DNA from: Petrolisthes cinctipes
Taxonomy: Eukaryota > Arthropoda > Malacostraca > Decapoda > Porcellanidae
Assembly: GCA_033782935.1 (NCBI GenBank)
Contig: JAWQEG010000004.1
Span: 248,001-312,000 of the forward strand
Direction: 5' to 3'
Length of the DNA stretch: 64,000 nucleotides
A program made the translations under genes and the position numbers. Position 1 is the stretch's first letter. Each line of letters starts with the position of its first letter. The notes under the pieces are model-generated. The model was not told the DNA's origin. It worked only from the letters and a program-made list of their open reading frames with translations, and made no database searches. Below are positions 41,270-52,600 of this stretch, one piece after another.

Positions 41270-41796
41270 CCCTAAACACCCGAAAATTCAATATTTTGGG
41301 ATCCCAGAAGCAATCTGTTCATGCCTACTCAGTGCTAGAATGTTTTCAAAATATAGGCTCAAAACATGCTAAAAATCGATATTTTAGGTGCGTAAAGGCG
41401 ATATCTCAAATTCTGGCCCAAAACACCCGAAAATTCGATATTATGGGGTCCCAGAAGGGATCTGTACATGCCTACTCCGTGTTATAGTATTTTCAAAATA
41501 CAGGCCAAAAACATACTGAAAATCGATGTTTTATGTGCCCAAAAGTCGATATGTGCATGCATCTTCTGTACCCGTTTATATCTCAAATTCTTGCCCTAAA
41601 CACCTGAAAATTCAATATTTTGGGGTCCCAGAAGCGATCTGTACATGCCTACTCAGTGCTAGAATGTTTTCAAAATATAGGCTCAAAACATGCTCAAAAT
41701 CGATATTTTAGGTGCCCAAAAGTCGATATGTGCATGCATCTTCTGTACTCGTTTATATCTCAAATTCAGGCTCAAAACACCCGAAAATTCGATATT
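41270..41796 (+). repeat. Patchwork segment between duplicated blocks
   Basis: 41,281-41,450 matches 36,639-36,810 (shared GGGAT-CCAG and CTGTTCATGCC), while 41,455-41,810 matches the 32-36 kb HOR (GATGTTTTATGTGCCC, AATTCTTGCCC, CACCTGAAAATTC). So sequences lying upstream of the first copy are rejoined, in changed order, ahead of the second copy. Confidence 0.75.
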
Positions 41797-44671
41797 TTGG
41801 GGTCCCAGAAGCGATCTGTACATGCCCACTCCGTGTTAGAGTATTTACAAAATACAGGCCCAAAACATGCTCAAAATCGATGTTTTAGGTGCCTAAAAGT
41901 CGATATGTGCATGCATCATCTGTACCCGTTTATATCTCAAATTCAGGCTCAAAACACCCAAAAATTCAATATTTTGGGGTCCCAGAAGCAATCTGTACAT
42001 GCCTACTCAGTGCTAGAATGTTTTCAAAATATAGGCTCAAAACATGCTCAAAATCGATATTTTAGGTGCCCAAAAGTCGATATGTGCATGCATCTTCTGT
42101 ACTCGTTTATATCTCAAATTAATGCTCAAAACACCCGAAAATTCGATATTTTGGGGTCCCAGAAGCGATCTGTACATGCCTACTCAGTGCTAGAATATTT
42201 TCAAAATATAGGCTCGAAACATGCTAAAATTCGATATTTTAGGTGCGTAAAGGCGATATCTCAAATTCAGGCCCAAAACACCCGAAAATTCGATATTTAG
42301 GGGTCCCAGAATCGATCTGTACATGCCTTCTCCGTGTTAGAGTATTTACAAAATACAGGCCCAAAACATGCTCAAAATCGATGTTTTAGGTGCCCAAAAG
42401 TCGATATGTGCATGCATCTTCAGTACCCGTTTATATCTCAAATTCAGGCTCAAAACACCCGAAAATTCGATATTTTGGGGTCCCAGAAGCGATCTGTACA
42501 TGCCTACTCCGTGTTAGAGTATTTTCAAAATACATGCCCAAAACATGCTGAAAATCGATATTTTAGATGCCCAAAGTCAATATGTGCATGTATCTTCTGT
42601 ACCCGTATATATCTCAAATTCAGGCTCAAAACACCCGAAAATTCAATATTTTTGGGTTCCAGAAGCAATCTGTACATGCCTACTCAGTGCTAGAATATTT
42701 TCAAAATATAGGCTAAAAACATGCTAAAATTCAATATTTTAGGTGCCAAAAAGTCGATATCTCAAATTCAGTCCCAAAACACCCGAAAATTCGATATTTA
42801 GGGGTCCAAGAAGCGATCTGTACATACCTACTCCGTGTTAGAGTATTTTCAAAATACAGGCCAAAAACATACTGAAAATCGATGTTTTATGTGCCCAAAA
42901 GTCGATATGTGCATGCATCTTCTGTACCCGTTTATATCTCAAATTCTTGCCCTAAACACCTGATAATTCAATATTTTTGGGTCCCAGAAGCGATCTGTAC
43001 ATGCCTACTCAGTGCTAGAATGTTTTCAAAATATAGGCTCAAATCATGCTCAAAATCGATATTTTAGGTGCCCAAAAGTCGATATGTGCATGCATCTTCT
43101 GTACTCGTTTATATCTCAAATTCAGGCTCAAAACACCCGAAAATTCGATATTTTGGGGTCCCAGAACCGATCTGTACATGCCTACTCAGTGCTAGAATAT
43201 TTTCAAAATATAGGCTCGAAACCTGCTAAAAATCGATATTTTAGGTACGTAAAGGCGATATATCAAATTCAGGCCCAAAACACCCGAGAATTCGATATTA
43301 TAGGGTCCCAGAAGCGATCTGTACATGCCTTCTCCGTGTTAGAGTATTTTCAAAATACAGGCCCAAAACATGCTCAAAATCGATGTTTTAGGTGCCCAAA
43401 AGTCGATATGTGCATGCATCTTCAGTACCCGTTTATATCTCAAATTCAGGCTCAAAACACCCGAAAATTCGATATTTTGGGGTCCCAGAAGCGATCTGTA
43501 CATGCCTACTCCGTGTTAGAGTATTTTCAAAATACATGCCCAAAACATGCTGAAAATCGATATTTTAGATGCCCAAAGTCAATATGTGCATGTATCTTCT
43601 GTACCCGTTTATATCTCAAATTCAGGCTCAAAACACCCGAAAATTCAATATTTTTGGGTTCCAGAAGCAATCTGTACATGCCTACTCAGTGCTAGAATAT
43701 TTTCAAATTATAGGCTAAAAACATGCTAAAATTCGATATTTTTGGTGCCAAAAAGTCGATATCTCAAATTAAGGCCCTAAACGCCCGAAAATTCGATATT
43801 TAGGGGTCCCAGAAGCGATCTGTACATACCTACTCAGTGCTAGAATTTTTTCAAAATATAGGCTCAAAACATGCTCAAAATCGATATTTTAGGTGCCCAA
43901 AAGTCGATATGTGCATGCAACTTCTGTACTCGTTTATATCTCAAATTCAAGCTCAAAACACCCGAAAATTCGATATTTTGGGGTCCCAGAAGCAATCTGT
44001 ACATGCCTACTTAGTGCTATAAATATTTTCAAAATATAGGCTCAAAACATGCTAAAAATCGATATTTTAGGTGCGTAAAGGCGATATCTCAAATTAAGGC
44101 CCAAAACACCCGAATATTCGATATTTAGGGGTCCCAGAAGCGATCTGTACATGCCTACTCCGTGTTAGAGTATTTTTAAAATACAGGCCAAAAACATACT
44201 GAAAATCAATCTTTTAGGTGCCCAAAAGTAGATATGTACATTCATCTTCTGTGCCCGTTTATATCTCAAATTCTGGCCCTAAACACCCGAAAATTCGATA
44301 TTTAGGGGTCCCAGAAGCGATCTGTACATGCCTACTCCGTGTTAGAGTATTTTCAAAATACAGGCTCAAAACATGATCAAAATCGATCTTTTAGGTGCCC
44401 AAAAGTCGATATGTGCATGCATCTTCTGTACCCGTTTATATCTCAAATTCTGGCCATAAACACCCGAAAATTCAATATTTTTGGGTCCCAGAAGCGATCT
44501 GTACATGCCTACTCAGTGCTAGAATGTTTTCAAAATTCAGGCTCAAAACACGCTCAAAATCGATATTTTAGGTGCCCAAAAGTCGATATGTGCATGAATC
44601 TTCTGTACTCGTTTATATCTCAAATTCAAGCTCAAAACACCCGAAAATTCGATATTTTGGGGTCCCAGAAG

Positions 44672-44688
44672 CGATCTGTAGAATATTT
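44672..44688 (+). repeat. 18-bp-deleted monomer (copy 2)
   Basis: Same 18-bp deletion as at 39,684, one 4,996-bp period downstream. Confidence 0.88.
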
Positions 44689-46504
44689 TCAAAATATAGC
44701 CTTAAAACATGCTCAAAATCGATATTTTAGGTGCCCAAAAGTCGATATGTGCATGCATCTTCTGTACCCGTTTATATCTCAAATTCTGGCCCTAAACACC
44801 CGAAAATTCAATATTTTGGGTCCCAGAAGCAATCTGTACATGCCTACTCAGTGCTAGAATTTTTTCAAAATATAGGCTAAAAACATTCTAAAAATCGATA
44901 TATTAGGTGCCAAAAAGTCGATATCACAAATTAAGGCCCAAAACACCCGAAAATTCGATATTTTGGGGTCGCAGAATCGATCTGTACATGCCTACTCCGT
45001 GTTAGAGTATTTTCAAAATACAGGCCCAAAACATGCTCAAAATCGATGTTTTAGGTGCCAAAAAGTCGATATGGGCATGCACCTACAGTACCCGATTATA
45101 TCTCAAGTTCAGGCTCAAAACATTCGAAAATTCGATATTTTGGGGTCCCAGAAGGGATCTGTACATGCCTACTCCGTGTTAAAGTATTTTCAAAATACAT
45201 GCCCAAAACATGCTGAAAATCGATATTTTAGATGCCCAAAGTCAATATGTGCATGTATCTTCTGTACCCGTTTATATCTCAAATTCAGGCTCAAAACACC
45301 GGAAAATTCAATATTTTGGGGTCCCAGAAGCAATCTGTACATGCCTACTCAGTGCTAGAATATTTTCAAAATATAGGCTAAAAACATGCTAAAAATCGAT
45401 ATTTTAGGTTCCAATAAGTCGATATCTCAAATTAAGGCCCAAAACACCCGAAATTTCGATATTTAGGGGTCCCAGAAACGATCTGTACATGCCTACTCAG
45501 TGCTAGAATGTTTTCAAAATATAGGCTCAAAACATGCTCAAAATTGATATTTTAGGTGCCCAAAAGTCGATATGTGCATGCATCTTCTGTACTCGTTTAT
45601 ATCTCAAATTCAGGCTCAAAACACCTGAAAATTCGATATTTTGGGGTCCCAGAAGCGATCTGTACATGCCTACTCAGTGCTAGAATATTTTCAAAATATA
45701 GGCTCAAAACATGCTAAAAATCGATATTTTAGGTGCGTAAAGGCGATATCTCAAATTAAGGCCCAAAACACCCGAAAATTCGATATTTAGGTGTCCCAGA
45801 AGCGATCTGTACATGCCTACTCCGTGTTAGAGTATTTTTTTTAAAATACAGGCCAAAAACATACTGAAAATCGATATTTTAGGTGCCCAAAAGTCGATAT
45901 GTGCATGCATCTTCTGTACCCGTTTATATCTCAAATTCTGGCCCTAAACACGAGAAAATTCGATATTTTTGGGTCCCAGAAACGATCTGTACATACCTAC
46001 TCAGTGCTAGAATGTTTTCAAAATATAGGCTCAAAACATGCTCAAAATCGATATTTTAGGTGTCCAAAAGTCGATATGTGCATGCATCTTCTGTACCCGT
46101 TTATATCTCAAATTCTGTCCCTAAACACCCGAAAATTCAATATTTTGGGGTCCCAGAAGCAATCTGTACATGCCTACTCAGTGCTAGAATATTTTCAAAA
46201 TATAGGCTAAAAACATGCCAAAAATCGATATTTTAGGTGCCAAAAAGTCGATATCTCAAATTAAGGCCCAAAACACCCGAAAATTCGATATTTAGGGGTC
46301 CCAGAAGCGATCTGTACATGCCTACTCCGTGTTAGAGTATTTTCAAAATACAGGCCCAAAACATGCTCAAAATCGATGTTTTAGGTGCCAAAAAGTCGAT
46401 ATGTACGTGCACCTTCAGTACTCGTTTATATCTCAAATTCAGGCTCAAAACACCCGAAAATTCGATATTTTGGGGTCCCAGAATCGATCGGTACATGCCT
46501 ACTC

Positions 46505-46535
46505 CGTGTTAGAGTATTTTCAAAATATAGGCTCA
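46505..46535 (+). repeat. Chimeric B/A monomer joined inside the dyad
   Basis: The left side is B-type (CCGTGTTAGAGTATTTTC) and the right side A-type (AAAATATAGGCTC), breaking the dyad symmetry. Compared with 49,500-49,696 in the related copy, one L monomer's worth (175 bp) is absent, so the join marks a one-monomer deletion here or insertion there. Confidence 0.75.
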
Positions 46536-47149
46536 AAACATGCTAAAAATCGATATTTTAGGTGCGTAAAAACGATATCTCAAATTCAGTCCCAAAACAC
46601 CCGAAAATTCGATATTTTGGGGTCCAAGAAGCGATCTGTACATGCCTACTCCGTGTTGGAGTATTTTCAAAATACAGGCCCAAAACATGCTCAAAATCGA
46701 TGTTTTAGGTGCCCAAAAGTCGATATGTGCATGCATCTTCAGTACCCGTTTATATCTCAAATTCAGGCTCAAAACACCCGAAAATTCGATATTTTGGGGT
46801 CAAAGAAGCGATCTGTACATGCCTACTCCGTGTTAGAGTATTTTCAAAATACATGCCCAAAACATGCTGAAATCGTTATATTAGATGCCCAAAGTAAATA
46901 TGTGCATGTATCTTCTGTACCCGTTTATATCTCAAATTCAGGCTCAAAACACCCGATAATTCAATATTTTGGGGTCCCAGAAGGAATCTGTACATGCCTA
47001 CTCAGTGCTAGAATATTTTCAAAATATAGGCTAAAAACATGCTAAAAATCGATATTTTAGGTGCCAAAAAGTCGATATCTCAAATTCAGTCCCAAAACAC
47101 CCGAAAATTCGATATTTAGGGGTCAAAGAAGCGATCTGTACATGCCTAC

Positions 47150-47503
47150 TCCGTGTTAGAGTATTTTCAAAATACAGGCTCAAAACATGATCAAAATCGA
47201 TCTTTTAGGTGCCCAAAAGTCGATATGTGCATGCATCTTCTGTACCCGTTTATATCTCAAATTCTGGCCATAAACACCCGAAAATTCAATATTTTTGGGT
47301 CCCAGAAGCGATCTGTACATGCCTACTCCGTGTTAGAGTATTTTCAAAATACAGGCTCAAAACATGATCAAAATCGATCTTTTAGGTGCCCAAAAGTCGA
47401 TATGTGCATGCATCTTCTGTACCCGTTTATATCTCAAATTCTGGCCATAAACACCCGAAAATTCAATATTTTTGGGTCCCAGAAGCGATCTGTACATGCC
47501 TAC
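47150..47503 (+). repeat. Two adjacent identical L monomers
   Basis: The LB2-like monomer with AACATGATCAAAATCGATC and GGCCATAAACACCC occurs twice in a row, 177 bp apart (about 47,150-47,326 and 47,327-47,503), with no difference seen. The corresponding places at 39.3 and 44.3 kb have it once. This is a recent single-monomer duplication. Confidence 0.87.
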
Positions 47504-47662
47504 TCAGTGCTAGAATGTTTTCAAAATTCAGGCTCAAAACACGCTCAAAATCGATATTTTAGGTGCCCAAAAGTCGATATGTGCATGAATCTTCTGTACT
47601 CGTTTATATCTCAAATTCAAGCTCAAAACACCCGAAAATTCGATATTTTGGGGTCCCAGAAG

Positions 47663-47680
47663 CGATCTGTAGAATATTTT
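47663..47680 (+). repeat. 18-bp-deleted monomer (copy 3)
   Basis: Same 18-bp deletion, 2,991 bp after copy 2. Confidence 0.88.
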
Positions 47681-49560
47681 CAAAATATAGGCTTAAAACA
47701 TGCTCAAAATCGATATTTTAGGTGCCCAAAAGTCGATATGTGCATGCATCTTCTGTACCCGTTTATATCTCAAATTCTGGCCCTAAACACCCGAAAATTC
47801 AATATTTTGGGTCCCAGAAGCAATCTGTACATGCCTACTCAGTGCTAGAATATTTTCAAAATATAGGCTAAAAACATTCTAAAAATCGATATTTTAGGTG
47901 CCAAAAAGTCGATATCACAAATTAAGGCCCAAAACACCCGAAAATTCGATATTTTGGGGTCGCAGAATCGATCTGTACATGCCTACTCCGTGTTAGAGTA
48001 TTTTCAAAATACAGGCCCAAAACATGCTCAAAATCGATGTTTTAGGTGCCAAAAAGTCGATATGTGCATGCACCTACAGTACCCGATTATATCTCAAGTT
48101 CAGGCTCAAAACATTCGAAAATTCGATATTTTGGGGTCCCAGAAGGGATCTGTACATGCCTACTCCGTGTTAAAGTATTTTCAAAATACATGCCCAAAAC
48201 ATGCTGAAAATCGATATTTTAGATGCCCAAAGTCAATATGTGCATGTATCTTCTGTACCCGTTTATATCTCAAATTCAGGCTCAAAACACGGGAAAATTC
48301 AATATTTTGGGGTCCCAGAAGCAATCTGTACATGCCTACTCAGTGCTAGAATATTTTCAAAATATAGGCTAAAAACATGCTAAAAATCGATATTTTAGGT
48401 TCCAATAAGTCGATATCTCAAATTAAGGCCCAAAACACCCGAAAATTCGATATTTAGGGGTCCCAGAAGCGATCTGTACATGCCTACTCAGTGCTAGAAT
48501 GTTTTCAAAATATAGGCTCAAAACATGCTCAAAATTGATATTTTAGGTGCCCAAAAGTCGATATGTGCATGCATCTTCTGTACTCGTTTATATCTCAAAT
48601 TCAGGCTCAAAACACCTGAAAATTCGATATTTTGGGGTCCCAGAAGCGATCTGTACATGCCTACTCAGTGCTAGAATATTTTCAAAATATATGCTAAAAA
48701 CATGCTAAAAATCGATATTTTAGGTGCGTAAAGGCGATATCTCAAATTAAGGCCCAAAACACCCGAAAATTCGATATTTAGGTGTCCCAGAAGCGATCTG
48801 TACATGCCTACTCCGTGTTAGAGTATTTTTTTAAAATACAGGCCAAAAACATACTGAAAATCGATATTTTAGGTGCCCAAAAGTCGATATGTGCATGCAT
48901 CTTCTGTACCCGTTTATATCTCAAATTCTGGCCCTAAACACGAGAAAATTCGATATTTTTGGGTCCCAGAAACGATCTGTACATACCTACTCAGTGCTAG
49001 AATGTTTTCAAAATATAGGCTCAAAACATGCTCAAAATCAATATTTTAGGTGTCCAAAAGTCGATATGTGCATGCATCTTCTGTACCCGTTTATATCTCA
49101 AATTCTGGCCCTAAACACCCGAAAATTCAATATTTTGGGGTCCCAGAAGCAATCTGTACATGCCTACTCAGTGCTAGAATATTTTCAAAATATAGGCTAA
49201 AAACATGCCAAAAATCGATATTTTAGGTGCCAAAAAGTCGATATCTCAAATTAAGGCCCAAAACACCCGAAAATTCGATATTTAGGGGTCCCAGAAGCGA
49301 TCTGTACATGCCTACTCCTTGTTAGAGTATTTTCAAAATACAGGCCCAAAACATGCTCAAAATCGATGTTTTAGGTGCCAAAAAGTCGATATGTACGTGC
49401 ACCTTCAGTACTCGTTTATATCTCAAATTCAGGCTCAAAACACCCGAAAATTCGATATTTTGGGGTCCCAGAATCGATCGGTACATGCCTACTCCGTGTT
49501 AGAGTATTTTCAAAATACATGCCCAAAACATGCTGAAAATTGATATTTTAGATGCCCAAA

Positions 49561-49590
49561 GTCAATATGTGCATCATCTTCAGTACCCGT
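49561..49590 (+). repeat. Chimeric C/B monomer joined at TGCATGCA
   Basis: The left side is LC1-type (GCCCAAAGTCAATATGTG) and the right side LB1-type (CATCTTCAGTACCC). The usual GTGCATGCATC or GTGCATGTATC is shortened by two bases to GTGCATCATC. I saw this join nowhere else. Confidence 0.75.
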
Positions 49591-49660
49591 TTATATCTCA
49601 AATTCAGGCTCAAAACACCCGAAAATTCGATATTTTTGGGTCCCAGAAGCGATCTGCACA

Positions 49661-52600
49661 TGCCTACTCAGTGCTAGAATATTTTCAAAATATAGGCTCA
49701 AAACATGCTAAAAATCGATATTTTAGGTGCGTAAAAACGATATCTCAAATTCAGTTCCAAAACACCCGAAAATTCGATATTTTGGGGTCCAAGAAGCGAT
49801 CTGTACATGCCTACTCCGTGTTGGAGTATTTTCAAAATACAGGCCCAAAACATGCTCAAAATCGATGTTTTAGGTGCCCAAAAGTCGATATGTGCATGCA
49901 TCTTCAGTACCCGTTTATATCTCAAATTCAGGCTCAAAACACCCGAAAATTCGATATTTTGGGGTCAAAGAAGCGATCTGTACATGCCTACTCCGTGTTA
50001 GAGTATTTTCAAAATACATGCCCAAAACATGCTGAAAATCGATATATTAGATGCCCAAAGTCAATATGTGCATGTATCTTCTGTACCCGTTTATATCTCA
50101 AATTCAGGCTCAAAACACCCGATAATTCAATATTTTGGGGTCCCAGAAGCAATCTGTACATGCCTACTCAGTGCTAGAATATTTTCAAAATATAGGCTAA
50201 AAACATGCTAAAAATCGATATTTTAGGTGCCAAAAAGTCGATATCTCAAATTCAGTCCCGAAACACCCGAAAATTCGATATTTTGGGGTCCCAGAAGCGA
50301 TCTGTACATGCCTACTCAGTGCTAGAATGTTTTAAAATATAGGCTCAAAACATGCTCAAAATCGATATTTTAGGTGCCCAAAAGTCGATATGTGCATGCA
50401 TCTTCTGTACTCGTTTATATCTCAAATTCAGGCTCAAAACACCCGAAAATTTGATATTTTGGGGTCCCAGAAGCAATCTGTACATGCCTACTCAGTGCTA
50501 GAATATTTTCAAAATATAGGCTAAAAACATGCTAAAAATCGATATTTTAGGTGCCAAAATCCCGATATCTCAAATTATGGCCCAAAACACCCGAAAATTC
50601 GATATTTAGGGGTCCCAGAAGCGATCTGTACATGCCTACTCCGTGTTATAGTATTTTCAAAATACAGGCCCAAAACATGCTCAAAATCGATGTTTTAGGT
50701 GCCAAAAAGTCGATATGTGCATGCATCTTCAGTACCCATTTATATCTCAAATTCAGGCTCAAAACACCCGAAAATTCGATATTTTGGGGTCCCAGAAGCG
50801 ATCTGTACATGCCTACTCCGTGTTTGAGTATTTTCAAATTACAGGCCCAAAACATGCTGAAAATCGATAATTTAGGTGCCCAAAGTCAATATGTGCATGT
50901 ATCTTCTGTACCCGTTTATATCTCAAATTCAGGCTCAAAACACCCGAAAATTCAATATTTTGGGGTCCCAGAAGCAATCTGTACATGCCTACTCAGTGCT
51001 AGAATGTTTTAAAAATATAGTCTCAAAACATGCTCAAAATCGATATTTTAGGTGCCCAAAAGTCGATATGTGCATGCATCTTCTGTACTCGTTTATATCT
51101 GAAATTCAAGCTCAAAAAACCCGAAAATTCGATATTTTGGGGTCCCAGAAGCGATCTGTACATGCCTACTCCGTGTTAGAGTATTTTCAAAATACAGGCC
51201 AAAAACATACTGAAAATCGATCTTTTAGGTGCCCAAAAGTCGATATGTGCATGCATCTTCTGTACCCGTTTATATCTCAAATTTAGGCTCAAAACACCCG
51301 AAAAGTCAATATTTTGGGGTCCCAGAAGCAATCTGTACACGCCTACTCAGTGCTAGAATATTTTCAAAATATAGGCTAAAAACATGCTAAAAATCGATAT
51401 TTTAGGTGCCAAAAAGTCGATATCTCAAATTCAGTCCCAAAACACCCGAAAATTCGATATTTAGCGGTCCCAGAAGGGATCTGTACATGCCTACTCCGTG
51501 TTAGAGTATTTTCAAAATACAGGCCAAAAACATACTGAAAATCGATCTTTTAGGTGCCCAAAAGTCGATATGTGCATGCATCTTCTATACTCGTTTATAT
51601 CTCAAATTCAGGCTCAAAACACCCGAAAATTCGATATTATGGGGTCCCAGAAGCGAACTGTACATGCCTACTCAATGCAAGAATGTTTTCAAAATATAGG
51701 CTCAAAACATGCTCAAAATCGATATTTTAGGTGCCCAAAAGTCGATATGTGCATGCATCTTCTGTACTCGTTTATATCTCAAATTCAGGCTCAAAACACC
51801 CGAAAATTCGATATTTTGGGGTCCCAGAAGCGATCTGTACATGCCTACTCAGTGCTAGAATATTTTCAAAATATAGGCTCAAAACATGCTAAAAATCGAT
51901 ATTTTAGGTGCGTAAAGGCGATATCTCAAATTAAGGCCCAAAACACTCGAAAATTCGATATTTAATGGTCCCAGAAGCGATCTGTACATGCCTACTCCGT
52001 GTTAGAGTATTTTCAAGATACAGGCCCAAAACATGCTCAAAATCGATCTCTTAGTTGCCCAAAAGTCGATATGTGCATTCATCTTCAGTACCCGTTTATA
52101 TCTCAAATTCAGGCTCAAAACACCCGAAAATTTGATATTTTGGGGTCCCAGAAGCGATCTGTACATGCCTACTCCTTATTAGAGTATTTTCAAAATACAT
52201 GCCCAAAACATGCTGAAAATCGATATTTTAGATGCCAAAAGTCAATATGTGCATGTATCTTCTGTACCCTTATATATCTTAAATTCAGGCTCAAAACACC
52301 CGAAAAGTCAATATTTTGGGGTCCCAGAAGCAATCTGTACATGCCTACTCAGTGCTAGAATATTTTCAAAATATATGCCAAAAACATGCTAAAAATCGAT
52401 ATTTTAGGTGCCAAAAAGTCGATATCTCAAATTAAGGCCCAAAACACCCGAAAATTCGATATTTAGGGGTCCCAGAAGCGATCTGTACATGCCTACTCCG
52501 TGTTAGAGTATTTTCAAAATACAGGCCAAAAACATACTGAAAATCGATCTTTTAGGTGCTTAAAAGTCGATATGTGCATGCATCTTCAGTACCCGTTTAT

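Larger units (their letters stand above)
36800..46267 (+). repeat. Large tandem duplication, 4,996-bp spacing
   Basis: About 36,800-41,270 matches about 41,796-46,267 with a shift of 4,996 bp, becoming 4,997 near the right end because a T-run near 40,841 is one base longer in the second copy. Shared rare variants are CATGCCCACTCCG, GCCTTCTCCGTG, GGCTCGAAACCTGC, AAACACGCTC and the 18-bp-deleted monomer. The segment 41,270-41,796 between the copies is a patch of sequence from elsewhere in the array. Confidence 0.9.
44310..49510 (+). repeat. Block duplication, ~2,990-bp spacing
   Basis: About 44,310-46,515 matches 47,301-49,505 with a shift of 2,990-2,991 bp. Because the first copy is itself the second copy of the 4,996-bp duplication, the same sequence exists three times (from about 39.3, 44.3 and 47.3 kb). 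After the end of the match the two copies differ by one extra L monomer near 49.6 kb. Confidence 0.88.
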
